DNA from: a virus
Strand: one strand, 5' to 3'
IMG/VR virus record: IMGVR_UViG_3300030044_000049
Coordinates: 1 to 35,725 of that record
DNA length: 35,725 nucleotides
In this document: positions 14,465 to 24,500 of the stretch, in pieces
Position numbering within the stretch: the stretch's first letter is position 1
Layout: each line of letters begins with the position of its first letter
Notes under the pieces: generated by a model
Seen by the model: only the letters and a program-made list of their open reading frames with translations
The model's database searches: none
Told to the model about the DNA's origin: nothing
Program-made: the position numbers and the translations under genes

Positions 14465-15457
14465 ATGAAGATCGCACCGATAGCAGCTCCAAGTAACACC
14501 CAAGGACAAGCAGTAGACGTAGGGAATGGACAGGGAAACAGTCCAGATGCCTTAGCTCGTGCTAAAGCAGCATTCCAAGGTGTAACACAGACACCCTCTA
14601 CATCCTATGAGGATCCAGTAGTAACTAAGACACGTGAATCTATACGCTCTCTCAAGATGAACACCAACGCTTCTCCTGATAGGTTTGATGACCAAGGAGC
14701 TTTTGCACAAGATAACACCATAACAGACCCTTCTAGAAACACTAACGCGACAACTGAAGTTACTCAGCCGCTTAGTCCTCAGTATGCCGCGCTCGCTAAA
14801 CAGCGTCGCGCCCTCCAAGTTAAAGAGAGGGAGCTAGCAGAACGAGAGCGTTCGATGTCCTCACAGACACCTAGGACAGGTGCAGATGATGTGATAGCCC
14901 GCTTGAAATCTCAGCCTCTGAGCGTGTTGCAAGAACACGGCGTAACGTACGATCAGCTCACTGAAGCTATCCTATCGACCCAGAACTCCAATCCCGAGAT
15001 GCAAGCTCTAAGAGACGAAATCCGTGCCCTTAAAGAAGGTGTGGATAAGAACTTCACTGAGAGAGATTCCTATGCTGAACAACAAGTGTTGTCAGAGATG
15101 CGCAAGGAAGCCATAGAGCTTTCTAAGCAAGGGGATACATTCGAGATGGTGCGAGAAACTCGCAGTCTACCAGACGTGATGAGATTGATAGAGCAGACCT
15201 ACAGAACTACAGGAGAAGTCTTGGATGTTCAAGAAGCTATGCAGCTAGTAGAAGATGAACTGATGAACGAAAGCCTTAAGATTGCAAACATAAAGAAGGT
15301 GCTAGGAAGATTGAACTCTGCTCCTACACAACCTGCAGCTCAGCAGCAACAGACGAATCCTCCTATGAGGACTCTTACCAACAGAGATACAGCGAGTCCA
15401 CGTGTATCAGCTAAGGCAAGGGCAATCGCAGCGTTCTACGGCAGTAAAGTTAAGTAA
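14465..15457 (+). CDS. Probable scaffolding protein
   Basis: A 330-residue, highly charged, mostly helical protein directly before the major capsid gene. An N-terminal disordered part (1-100) is followed by a coiled coil (YAALAKQRRALQVKERELAE) and further helices. The C-terminal end is basic (RVSAKARAIAAFYGSKVK), matching the capsid-binding helix-turn-helix end of phage scaffolds. It is expected to template procapsid assembly and then exit. No protease gene is seen nearby. Confidence 0.8.
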   Translation: MKIAPIAAPSNTQGQAVDVGNGQGNSPDALARAKAAFQGVTQTPSTSYEDPVVTKTRESIRSLKMNTNASPDRFDDQGAFAQDNTITDPSRNTNATTEVTQPLSPQYAALAKQRRALQVKERELAERERSMSSQTPRTGADDVIARLKSQPLSVLQEHGVTYDQLTEAILSTQNSNPEMQALRDEIRALKEGVDKNFTERDSYAEQQVLSEMRKEAIELSKQGDTFEMVRETRSLPDVMRLIEQTYRTTGEVLDVQEAMQLVEDELMNESLKIANIKKVLGRLNSAPTQPAAQQQQTNPPMRTLTNRDTASPRVSAKARAIAAFYGSKVK

Positions 15458-15481
15458 CAAACATAAAAGGATTTAAATAAA

Positions 15482-16789
15482 ATGGCTATCGCACCTGTTT
15501 ACGCAAACTCGGCAAACCAGATCGCAGCTCTTAAAGAGCTCTACACTGATGACAAAGACTACATGAAGAACATCGTGTACTCCAAGAACCCTCTCTTAGC
15601 TCTTGTTCCTAAGAACGAAAGCCCAGATGGATTCGCTGGTAAGTACATCCCAGTTCCTCTTGAATACGGTAACCCTCAGGGTCGTGCACACGTTTTCGCT
15701 AACGCTCAGAACCAACAAACAGCTTCTGATGTTGTAAGCTTCTTCGTTTATGCAGTACAAGACTATCAATTGGTAACAATCACCAACCTGTTGATGGAAC
15801 AAACCAAGTCTAACGCAGGAGCATTCGTAGATGAAGCTTCCCGTACTCTAGACAACGGCTTCCGCAACATCTCTAACAACATGGCTTTCGAGCTATTCTC
15901 TGGCGGTACAGCTTCACGCGGTACTATCAGCGCAGCTGGTGTAACTCTTTCTGGTTCTACTCTATCCTTTGTTCTAACCAATAGCCAGTCTGTTGTTCAG
16001 TTCGAAGTAGGAATGACCATCCAAGCTTCGGCAACTGACGGTGGAGCTGCTCTGCAGAACACTCCAGGGACCATCGATGCTATCCAGATCACATCTGTAA
16101 ACCGCGGTACAGGAGCTATCTCTGGTACTGTTGTTCAAGGTGCACCTGGTTCTAGCTGGGGTGCAGGGGACTTCTTGCAGGTATTGGGCGACATCGGTAT
16201 CGGTGGAAGCTCCACGATCGCAGGCATGTTGGGTCTATCTGGCTTAGCAGCTTGGGTACCTAACGTTGATCCTCCTTCGAACGACAACTTCTGGGGTGTT
16301 AACCGCTCTGCTGACCCAACTCGTTTGGGCGGTCTGCGCTACAACGCAGGTAGTCAGTCTATCTCTGAAGGTATCACCAACGCTTTAGCTCTTGCTAACC
16401 GCGAAGGCGCAGCTCCAGACCTTATCGTTCTAGACTTCGTTTCCTATGCAACTCTTATCAATGAACTAGGAGCTAAGGTTCAATATGTTCAACTTGAGCA
16501 TGATGAAGTTGAAGTAGCATTTGAAGCAATCCATTTCCACTCGGCTTACGGCAAGATCCCAGTGTTGGCTGACCGTTCGTGCCCTGCACAAACTGCCTAT
16601 GCACTCACTATGGATACATGGAAACTGCGTACACTTGGTAAAGCTCCTCATATCCTAACCTACGGCATGGAAGGTTTGGAAGGCTTACGCGTCGGCAACG
16701 CGGACGCTTTGGAAATAAGAATTGCTTACTACGGGAACCTGATCTGTTCAGCTCCAGGTTACAATATGGTAATCGCTTTAAGCGCTTAA
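15482..16789 (+). CDS. Major capsid protein (HK97-fold expected)
   Basis: A 435-residue protein with clean, strongly coding sequence after the scaffold gene. The N-arm reads PVYANSANQIAALKELYTDD, then NPLLALVPKNES. The middle has LTNSQSVVQFEVGMTIQ and a Gly-rich insertion. The C-terminal domain has LIVLDFVSYATLINELGA and IPVLADRSCPAQTAYALTMD. This layout is typical of podovirus major capsid proteins. A strong terminator follows directly, as expected for the most highly expressed gene. A partial copy of the N-arm is encoded at 9559. Confidence 0.92.
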   Translation: MAIAPVYANSANQIAALKELYTDDKDYMKNIVYSKNPLLALVPKNESPDGFAGKYIPVPLEYGNPQGRAHVFANAQNQQTASDVVSFFVYAVQDYQLVTITNLLMEQTKSNAGAFVDEASRTLDNGFRNISNNMAFELFSGGTASRGTISAAGVTLSGSTLSFVLTNSQSVVQFEVGMTIQASATDGGAALQNTPGTIDAIQITSVNRGTGAISGTVVQGAPGSSWGAGDFLQVLGDIGIGGSSTIAGMLGLSGLAAWVPNVDPPSNDNFWGVNRSADPTRLGGLRYNAGSQSISEGITNALALANREGAAPDLIVLDFVSYATLINELGAKVQYVQLEHDEVEVAFEAIHFHSAYGKIPVLADRSCPAQTAYALTMDTWKLRTLGKAPHILTYGMEGLEGLRVGNADALEIRIAYYGNLICSAPGYNMVIALSA

Positions 16790-16816
16790 GCATAGATATA
16801 TAGATAGAAGATCGTT

Positions 16817-16843
16817 AAAGGGTATCGCAAGATACCCTTTTTT
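16817..16843 (+). terminator. Strong intrinsic terminator after the capsid gene
   Basis: AAAGGGTATC (16817-16826), a GCAA loop, then GATACCCTTT followed by more T (to 16843): a perfect 10-bp stem with a stable GNRA-type tetraloop and a T-run. It closes the head-gene transcript. Confidence 0.93.
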
Positions 16844-16887
16844 ATTTAATATATGGGAACGCCAATGGTAATGCTAATGGGAATGCG

Positions 16888-16896
16888 TGGTACAAT
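16888..16896 (+). promoter_or_regulatory. Extended -10 promoter for the GIY-YIG gene
   Basis: TGGTACAAT is an extended -10 (TGN plus a TATAAT-like hexamer) lying between the capsid terminator and the GIY-YIG gene, about 28 bases before the start codon. A GCCAATGGTAATGC stretch upstream has no clear -35. The same TGGTRYAAT style occurs before the minus-strand genes. Confidence 0.5.
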
Positions 16897-16923
16897 GATC
16901 TTAGATAACATACAGGAGGAAAC

Positions 16924-17889
16924 ATGATTATCTACAAGATCACCGACAAGACTAACGGTAAGATATACATCGGACAAACCACAAAAACTATTTCTAAAAG
17001 ATGGACTCAACATAAGCATAAAGGATTAAAATCTGGTGGGCATAAGAATCCACTCTATGCTGCCATGATGGCACACGGACTTGACAATTTCTCTATAGAA
17101 GAGATCGACAGTGCTTCCTCGATAGAAGAACTGAACAGGAAAGAGCAAGAGCATATCAGGACATCAAACTCTCAGCATCCTAATGGATACAACCTAGCAT
17201 CTGGTGGATTTTCTTCTTCTGGTACATCTGCTTGGAATAAGGGGCTTAAGACTTCTGATAAAACTAAGGAAAAGCTATCTAAGGCTCATATGGGGCAAAT
17301 TCCAGGTAATAGAAAACAGGTATTGTGTTTAAATAATAATGTTGTGTATCTGTCTCTTCATCATGCTGCAAAAGATCTGAATCTATTAATTCCTAAAATA
17401 AGTCAGGTTGCTAATGGTCAACGCAAACATACACAAGGTTTTCGATTTACCTATTCTCTTCCCCAACAACCACCTGTTCCTGCTGGTTGGCACAAACCCA
17501 CCGTTTACCTATTAGCTGGTCAATCTGGAGTAGGGAAGACGTGGGTATCTTCACAGCTTAAGGATAGGTTTGTTACGCTCAGCAACGACATGGACGGACC
17601 TGAAGAAGCCGTGAAGATGATGGTGGCAGATACCAGCAAGACGTACATCTACGAGACTCCCGTGTATGTATCTACTTTTATTAATAAAAATCAGCATCTA
17701 TTTGATATTAAGCTCGTCGTCATACTAGAGGATGAAGAGACGGTGAAAGCTAGACTATTGGCCAGAAGCGGCAGTGCATTGTCTGCTATCTCTCGTCGGC
17801 ATGCAAGGTTCAAGAGCATGGCAGATAGGTACGGTGCCGTGTTCACAGGTACTTCCCAAGAATGCTTAGAATTCCTTAAGATAGTTTAA
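16924..17889 (+). CDS. GIY-YIG homing endonuclease fused to P-loop kinase-like domain
   Basis: A 321-residue protein with AGGAGGAA upstream. Residues 1-95 are a GIY-YIG nuclease (IIYKITDKTNGKIYIGQT, catalytic-type R26, acidic E in the EELNRKEQEH helix). Residues about 98-125 match a NUMOD3-type motif (AWNKGLKTSDKTKEKLSKAH). Residues 135-180 resemble an IENR1-type DNA-binding helix-turn-helix with QVANGQRKHTQGFRF. Residues 190-321 are a P-loop NTPase (Walker A GQSGVGKT at 199-206) resembling small nucleotide or polynucleotide kinases. The gene has its own promoter and follows a terminator, so it is a moron. The fusion is unusual, and the kinase part is GC-richer than the AT-rich NUMOD part. 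Confidence 0.85.
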   Translation: MIIYKITDKTNGKIYIGQTTKTISKRWTQHKHKGLKSGGHKNPLYAAMMAHGLDNFSIEEIDSASSIEELNRKEQEHIRTSNSQHPNGYNLASGGFSSSGTSAWNKGLKTSDKTKEKLSKAHMGQIPGNRKQVLCLNNNVVYLSLHHAAKDLNLLIPKISQVANGQRKHTQGFRFTYSLPQQPPVPAGWHKPTVYLLAGQSGVGKTWVSSQLKDRFVTLSNDMDGPEEAVKMMVADTSKTYIYETPVYVSTFINKNQHLFDIKLVVILEDEETVKARLLARSGSALSAISRRHARFKSMADRYGAVFTGTSQECLEFLKIV

Positions 17890-18061
17890 ACTACACACAC
17901 ACACACCTGTTTAAAATCCATCACTTAAACCATTCTAGCTTACTACACCATTACTTACCTATCTGAAGGCACGTTAGGACTATTTCCTGGTGTCATACTG
18001 ATGTATAGGTGGTCTGGAGCCATACATAGAGAAATCTCCAGTCAATTAAAGGAACAGCTTT

Positions 18062-18781
18062 ATGTCTCAATCTCGCGGCTTCGGCCTCAACGGTAAATCT
18101 CTGTATACGAACATTACTAAACCCATGGAAGTATGGTGCAACTTCATCGTTGACTCTGCCAACGGTAATGGTTTAGGAACTAGATCATTAAAATCAAATG
18201 GTTATATTGAAAGTGTGTTCATGTACACGTCAGCTACTCCTGGTGTAGTGAGCGGCCAGACAAACCCAATCACTGTGGCTGGCGGGTACGCGCTCATCAC
18301 CTTCAAGAACAACTTCAACTACTACCTCGGTGGTTTCAATGGACAGATCGTTCCTCTAACCTCTACCTCTACGACCTCAACAACTGCTGGTCATGCCTAT
18401 GTTATCACTTCCTTAGGAACTACGACTCTAGCTCAATTTACTGCTGCAGGCGTCCCCGCTGGCTTCACCCCAGCTGTAGGACTTAGCTTTATCGCTAAAG
18501 CCACTGGAGCTATCGGTGGTACAGGAACTGTAGGTTTGCCGGGAGTTCCAGTTGCTACATCAGTAACTGTAGTAGGCGATCCTAACACTACTATCTCTAA
18601 CGCTAGTGTAGCTGCAAATGCTGGTGCTAAGATCTTAGTTCAGTTCTCTGCACCTACAAGCTCAAGCACCACTACTCTTGTATCCACTGCTCCTGCAGAC
18701 GGTACGGTGGTGAGCATGCAGTTCTGCTTTGACGGTAGCACGGTATCTATCCCTGATGCACCTGGAAGTACAGGTCTGTAA
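18062..18781 (+). CDS. Virion protein, possible head fibre or decoration protein
   Basis: A 239-residue protein with AAAGGAAC before the ATG. The N-terminus (RGFGLNGKSLYTNITKPMEV) is followed by a beta-rich body with ALITFKNNFNYYLGGFNGQI, a Ser/Thr-rich linker and Gly/Ala/Val-rich repeats ending in VVSMQFCFDGSTVSIPDA. It lies between the capsid and adaptor genes. A head-decoration or head-fibre protein is the likely role, inferred from composition and place. A palindromic stem follows its stop. Confidence 0.62.
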   Translation: MSQSRGFGLNGKSLYTNITKPMEVWCNFIVDSANGNGLGTRSLKSNGYIESVFMYTSATPGVVSGQTNPITVAGGYALITFKNNFNYYLGGFNGQIVPLTSTSTTSTTAGHAYVITSLGTTTLAQFTAAGVPAGFTPAVGLSFIAKATGAIGGTGTVGLPGVPVATSVTVVGDPNTTISNASVAANAGAKILVQFSAPTSSSTTTLVSTAPADGTVVSMQFCFDGSTVSIPDAPGSTGL

Positions 18782-18805
18782 GAGAGATATAAACGCTCTT
18801 TAAAT

Positions 18806-18842
18806 ATATGAGTAGAGCGTGAAACACTTGCTCTACTCATAT
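18806..18842 (+). terminator. Strong hairpin after the decoration-like gene
   Basis: ATATGAGTAGAGC (18806-18818) pairs perfectly with GCTCTACTCATAT (18830-18842), a 13-bp stem with an 11-base loop. The following TCTTTATA is only partly T-rich. It may be a terminator (possibly in both directions, given A-rich flanks on the left) or an RNA stability element upstream of the adaptor gene. Confidence 0.65.
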
Positions 18843-18864
18843 TCTTTATAGGAACAAAGAATCG

Positions 18865-19923
18865 ATGGCAACAGTACCCTATCAACCGCAAAATCTTAAC
18901 ACATCTCAAGCAGATGGCAACATTCTATTGACATGGAATGCATCTTTGGGTGCCACATCTTATCAGATCCAGCGCTCTACAGATGGTGTGAACTTCACAA
19001 ACCTCGCAACAGTGACATTAACACCCCAGTATATAGACACGCTCCCAGGTGTAGGACAGATGTTCTATTATCAGGTTGCAGGTGTAAACGGCAGTGGAAC
19101 TAGCCCGTACTCTTCTATTGCGCAGATGGTTGCAGCACCACCTTCAGAGATGAGCTTGTATGAGCTTAGACTTAGAGCACAGCAGACCGCAGACAGAGTG
19201 AACAGTCAGTTCGTTGTTACGACTGAGTGGAACTCTTTTCTAAATCTAGCTATGTATGAACTCTACGATCTTCTTATCACATCCTATGAAGACTACTTTG
19301 CTTCATCCTACGTGTTCATCAACACAAACGGAACCATCCAGAACTATCCGGTTCCAGACGGTGTTACCAACTACCTTGGTGGAACATTTCCCAACAGTGC
19401 AGGAGCACCAGCTCCAGCATTCTACAAGCTTGCAGGTATGGATCTAGGTATCAACACCTCTAACAATGCGTGGGTTACACTGCTCAAGTACGACTTCATC
19501 GAACGCAACAAGTACGTGTACCCCAACAGTACATCCACCATCTACGGCGTTTTTAACATGAGATACAGAATCATGGGGAATAATCTAAACATCATTCCTA
19601 CTCCTGCTGGTAACCAACAGATCAGAGTATGGTATAGTCCTAGACTTAAGCAGCTTCTATCTGATACAGATGTTACAACCATAGGATACTCAGGTTGGCT
19701 GCGATATGTTATCGCGCGAGCAGCTAAGTATGCCCTAGATAAGGAAGAAGGAACAGACACCTCTAAGCTATCTGAAGAGATTGCCTACCTAAAACTTAGA
19801 ATTGAACAAGCAGCATCTAATAGAGATACCGGTGTACCTGACACCATCTCTGAAACTAGACAAGATAGTGCTTACAGTGGAAGTTGGGGCAACAACGGCG
19901 GTGGAAGCAGCGGTGGTTGGTGA
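18865..19923 (+). CDS. Head-tail adaptor with N-terminal fibronectin III domain
   Basis: A 352-residue protein. Residues 1-90 are a fibronectin type III domain (PQNLNTSQADGNILLTWNAS, YQIQRSTDGVNF, FYYQVAGVNGSGTSPYS). Residues 95-320 match podovirus connector adaptors: TADRVNSQFVVTTEWNSFLN, ELYDLLITSYEDYF, and GWLRYVIARAAKYALDKEEG. The C-terminus is Gly/Ser-rich (WGNNGGGSSGGW). The adaptor ring joins portal and tail nozzle. The extra FN3 domain could face outward and bind the capsid or cell surface. Confidence 0.8.
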   Translation: MATVPYQPQNLNTSQADGNILLTWNASLGATSYQIQRSTDGVNFTNLATVTLTPQYIDTLPGVGQMFYYQVAGVNGSGTSPYSSIAQMVAAPPSEMSLYELRLRAQQTADRVNSQFVVTTEWNSFLNLAMYELYDLLITSYEDYFASSYVFINTNGTIQNYPVPDGVTNYLGGTFPNSAGAPAPAFYKLAGMDLGINTSNNAWVTLLKYDFIERNKYVYPNSTSTIYGVFNMRYRIMGNNLNIIPTPAGNQQIRVWYSPRLKQLLSDTDVTTIGYSGWLRYVIARAAKYALDKEEGTDTSKLSEEIAYLKLRIEQAASNRDTGVPDTISETRQDSAYSGSWGNNGGGSSGGW

Positions 19924-20219
19924 TGAATCAACTAAACCCTAAACTTGACTGGACACTAGCAAATCCACGTTGGGCTAGCACCCTAAACCCTCTGCTCGCT
20001 AATCCCATAGTTGGTGGCACCATATTACACAATATAGTGCTTAAGACAGGTGCTAACGTGATAAACCATACACTAGGACAAAAGCTGCAAGGATACATGG
20101 TTGTGTTGAACAGTGCAGCTGTTACATTCTACGATAGCCAAGCAACTAACCAGAGACCAGATCTAACATTAATACTCAATGCGTCAGGACCCACGACAGT
20201 GAGCCTGTACGTATTCTAA
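19923..20219 (+). CDS. Conserved small tail-associated protein
   Basis: I chose ATG 19923, which overlaps the adaptor stop, giving 98 residues. The N-terminus NQLNPKLDWTLANPRWASTL is followed by a beta domain (NVINHTLGQKLQGYMVVLNS, then DLTLILNASGPTTVSLYVF). This sequence type regularly sits before collar-type fibre genes in podoviruses. It is probably a minor tail or fibre-attachment protein, but its exact role is unknown. Confidence 0.65.
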   Translation: MNQLNPKLDWTLANPRWASTLNPLLANPIVGGTILHNIVLKTGANVINHTLGQKLQGYMVVLNSAAVTFYDSQATNQRPDLTLILNASGPTTVSLYVF

Positions 20220-20240
20220 AAGGAAAGTATACACGAACGT

Positions 20241-21554
20241 ATGAGCAACATAAACATCTCACCTAACATGAATCTTCCTGTTCCAGTAGTGGGACAAGAA
20301 CCTGGACCTGATTGGGCCAACGACATCAACGCATGCCTGGCTGCCATAGACCAGCACACCCATGCTGTCGGTCAAGGCATTCAAGTTACTCCTGCTGGGT
20401 TAAACATCAATGCTGATCTAGCTTTTAACTCACAGAATGCAACACTGATCAGAAGCACCAGATTTGCACCTCAAGTATCTCCCTTAGCGTTAGCTTCTGA
20501 TGTTGGATGTTTGTATGTATCTGGTGCTGACTTATATTATAATGATGTAGCTGGTAATCAGATCAGAATAACACAAAGTGGCAGTGTAACAGGAGCTACT
20601 GGTACAATAACTGGATTACCAAGTAGTCCTCCAGGAGCAGGTGCTTCTTATTCTGCTGGTACTTTTACTTTTATAAGTGCAGCTGCTACTTTAGCTACTC
20701 TATCGGTAGGACCTATCTCCATTGGTAGTACGACAGCCAGTACTAAACAGGTAACAGTAAGTGCTGGTCCCACTCAAGCAGCCAACTATAGCTTGGTTCT
20801 TCCACTGTCCCAAGGCAGTGTCGGCAGTGTTCCTGTCAATGATGGAAGCGGTAACCTATCATTTCAACCTGTTACACCGGCAAGCGCAACAAGTGTTCTG
20901 ACAAACAACGGTTCAGGAACTATTAGTTGGCAGAACGCACTTGTTGGAGCTGTTCCTGTTGGATCTGTGATCGCTACGTTTCCAAACCTTACAGGTGCCT
21001 ATTCAACAACAGCAACCACTGTTGCTGATGCGTATGGTTTTGTTCTATGCCAGGGGCAAACAATTGCAGATTCCACAAGTCCGATGAATGGACAGGTAAT
21101 TCCAAACTTAAACAGTGCAGTTTTCATTCAAGGAAATGGAACGTCAGGGACAACTGGTGGTGCAAGCTCAGTAACTCTATCTCCAGGAAACATCAACCAT
21201 ACGCACCAGATGGGTCACGTACATGCAACGCAGTATGTTGACCAAAGCACCCCTAACCATCAAGCAGCATATGTACTAACAACACAGCAAACCAACAAAA
21301 CATCTGTTTCGACATCAGATTCCCTCTATTCAGTGTCTGAGTTTGTCACTACTAGCGGTACAGATATTTCCTTGAATGCAAGATTAAGTGGCAGCAGTAC
21401 AGACCTGTATACGTCTGGGGTTGTTGCTGGAGCAGGTGGTGGTGCTGGAGACTCTGCTGAAACAAACGACATTGACGGTGCGCTTATCACTCCTGCGTCG
21501 TTTAGCATCATTCCTCCATTTATCTCTGCGGTATATTTAATGAGAATCAAATGA
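20241..21554 (+). CDS. Tail fibre with C-terminal collar-like domain
   Basis: A 437-residue protein. The conserved N-terminal attachment part reads NMNLPVPVVGQEPGPDWAND, then HTHAVGQGIQVTPAGLNINA and GCLYVSGADLYYNDVAGNQI. The shaft is Gly/Ser/Thr-rich beta sequence. The C-terminal 160 residues (VPVGSVIATFPNLTGAY, GFVLCQGQTI, IPNLNSAVFIQGNG, INHTHQMGHVHA) match the phage tail-collar domain with metal-binding HxH repeats, as in T4 gp12. It is the likely receptor-binding protein. Its stop overlaps the next start (ATGA). Confidence 0.85.
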   Translation: MSNINISPNMNLPVPVVGQEPGPDWANDINACLAAIDQHTHAVGQGIQVTPAGLNINADLAFNSQNATLIRSTRFAPQVSPLALASDVGCLYVSGADLYYNDVAGNQIRITQSGSVTGATGTITGLPSSPPGAGASYSAGTFTFISAAATLATLSVGPISIGSTTASTKQVTVSAGPTQAANYSLVLPLSQGSVGSVPVNDGSGNLSFQPVTPASATSVLTNNGSGTISWQNALVGAVPVGSVIATFPNLTGAYSTTATTVADAYGFVLCQGQTIADSTSPMNGQVIPNLNSAVFIQGNGTSGTTGGASSVTLSPGNINHTHQMGHVHATQYVDQSTPNHQAAYVLTTQQTNKTSVSTSDSLYSVSEFVTTSGTDISLNARLSGSSTDLYTSGVVAGAGGGAGDSAETNDIDGALITPASFSIIPPFISAVYLMRIK

Positions 21555-24500
21555 CTTTAATAAAACAAGGTATAGACATATCCTTTGCTCAAGGCTTAGA
21601 CACAAAAACTGATCCAAAACGTGTACAGGTTGGCAACTTCGTATCCTTAGAGAACACCATATTTGAGAAGGGTGGTCTTCTACAGAAACGTAACGGATAC
21701 GCCCAGCTTGCATCTCTTCCTAACACCTCTTCCTCATATGTCACAACACTAAATGGTGCTCTTACAGCAGTAGGAACAAACATAGCGGCGTACAATTCTA
21801 GTAACAGTGCATGGGTATCTAAGGGTAATATTCAGCCCATGTCGATAAACACTCTCCCTCTTATAAGAAATACCCTAAATCAGACAGCAGTAGACTCAGT
21901 GGTAGCGCCAAACGGACTTGTATGTACGGTGTACACTGAAACCAACGGCAGCGTTACGACCAATAAGTATGTTATCGCTTCTTCCATAACAGGACAGAAC
22001 GTAGTTGCTCCTACGGTTATCCCCGTAGCATCTGGGACAGTGTCTGGTGGAATGAGGGTGTTTGTACTGGGCAACAACTTCATACTGATGTTCACAAACA
22101 CCATATCATCGACTGCTCATCTGCAGTACATAGCAATAAGTACTGCCACGCCTACGTTGGTTGGCGCCAATACCGACATAGCTTCTGGGTATATACCTGC
22201 TTCTACGCTATCGTGGGATGCTTTTGTGGTAGATACTAATCTTTACATAGCCTACAACACAACAGCTGTTACACAGAGCATCAAGGTAGTTTACCTTACT
22301 AAAGGTCTTACTTTAGGAACCGCTAAGACTTTTGCTGGTAGAACAGCGACAATGATGTCTGTCTCTGCAGACGTCACAACACCGTCATCTCCTGTCATAT
22401 ACGTAAGTTTCTACGATAGTGCTAGTAGCACAGGATACACTCTTGCTGTTGACGCCAATCTTAACACATTGATGACACCCACTGAGATCATATCTACAGG
22501 TAGTTTTCTTAATATTGCAAGTACAGCTAAGAACGGTGTTGTACAGATATTTGCAGAAGCCGCTAACAACTACTCATTTGATTCTAGTATTCCAACACAT
22601 TTCATAGATTCTGTAACAGTTGCTTTACCTGCTACCGTTACTACAGGAACTGTCGGAAGTCCATTTGTCTCTATAAGAAGTGTGGGTCTAGCTAGTAAAG
22701 CATATCTAGTTCCATCTTTAGCTGGAACAACGACGTATCAACTATATACTTCTCTTCCTAGTGCAACAGCGGTTAAAACAGGAACATCTGTGTACGTGGC
22801 ACAGAACAACACGACGTACACCTCTAATGGGACAACCTGGATAAACGCAAACACCACGTACTTTCTAGGAACCTATCAGAGTAGTTATCAGCCTACATAC
22901 TTTCTGGTAAACGGTTCTATAAGTACATCGGCATCTCCAGTGGTGTCAGCAAAACTAGCGTACGAGAACGGTGGAGGATACCTTACCACAGGACTTCCTG
23001 GTATGACCGTAGTTGGTAACACCATCCAGTTTCCTTATCTATTTAAGGACCTAATACAGGCTGTAAACAAGAACACAAACGTTCCTGCTGGAAGTCAGGT
23101 TAACGGCATATACTCTCAGACAGGTATCACGCTCGGTACTCTACAGATAGGAACACAAGATCTTGATACTGCAGAGATAGGTGGAGATCTTCATCTGTCT
23201 GGTGGTTTCTTGTGGATGTACGACGGATACCTTCCAGTTGAGCATAACTTCTTTCTATGGCCAGACACTGATCAAGCAAACCCCACTGATACTGCCTCAT
23301 ATACAGCTTCTGCGGTTGCGCCCACTGGAACTGCATCTAATGGATCAAACTCCATAGTCGTAAGCAGTGCTACTGGTGTAGCCTTGGGTATGGTTATCTC
23401 AGACACCACCAATGCTGGTTATATTCCAGCTGGAACAACCATAACAGCAATCTCTGGTACTACGCTCACGATGAGCGCAAACACTACGCATGCCATAAGC
23501 GGTGATACATTGGCTATCTCTGGTGTTATGGCAGCTAAACCTGACAGTAGCACCAACACCAATGCCTACTTCTATCAGTTTACGTACGAATGGACAGACA
23601 ACGTAGGAAACGCCTATAGGTCTGCTCCTTCGATTCCTGTTTCTGTCACCACATCAGGTAGTGCTAGCACGGGAAGTGTGGTTCTTAACATCCCTACATT
23701 GCGTCTAACATACAAGACAGCCAATCCAGTAAAGATCGTCATATATAGATGGTCTGTTGCGCAACAGAACTACTATCAAGTAACAAGTATCACGGCCCCT
23801 CTGCTCAACAGCACAACCGTTGATTCAGTAACATTTACAGATGTTCTAAGCGATGCAGAGATATTGGGCAACAACCTCATCTATACTACTGGTGGTGTCG
23901 TAGAAGATGTGAATGCTCCGGCAAGCAACCTGATGACACTGTTTGATACCCGTTTGTGGCTTGTAGATGCAGAGGATCAGAATCTTCTGTGGTTCTCAAA
24001 GCAGGTGATAGAAGCTACCCCAGTGGAGATGTCTGACCTATTCACCATGTACATCGCTCCTACAACAGGAGCTCAAGGTAGTACAGGTCCAATAACCGCT
24101 CTATCTGTGATGGATGATAAGCTTATAATATTTAAACAGAATGCGATCTACTACGTTAATGGAACTGGACCAGACAACACTGGGGCTAATAACCAGTATT
24201 CGCAACCCATCTTTGTTACATCCACCGTAGGATGCTCCAATCAGCAGTCTATAGTGTTCATGCCTCAGGGACTTATGTTTCAGAGCGATAAGGGGATTTG
24301 GCTTCTTGATAGAAGTCTAAACACCAGCTATATCGGTGCTCCTGTGGAGAAGTTCAACACAGGAACAGTGGAGAGTGCTCAGAACATACCAGAGACCAAC
24401 CAGGTTAGGTTTATCTTGTCTACGGGCATCACACTGATGTATGACTACTTCTACTCTCAATGGGGTACCTTCAGCGGTGTTCCGGCATTAAGTAGCTGCA

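Noticed and set aside
17891-17906. Dinucleotide CA run as a regulatory repeat
   Set aside because: Only a short simple repeat after the GIY-YIG gene with no second copy in an equivalent place.
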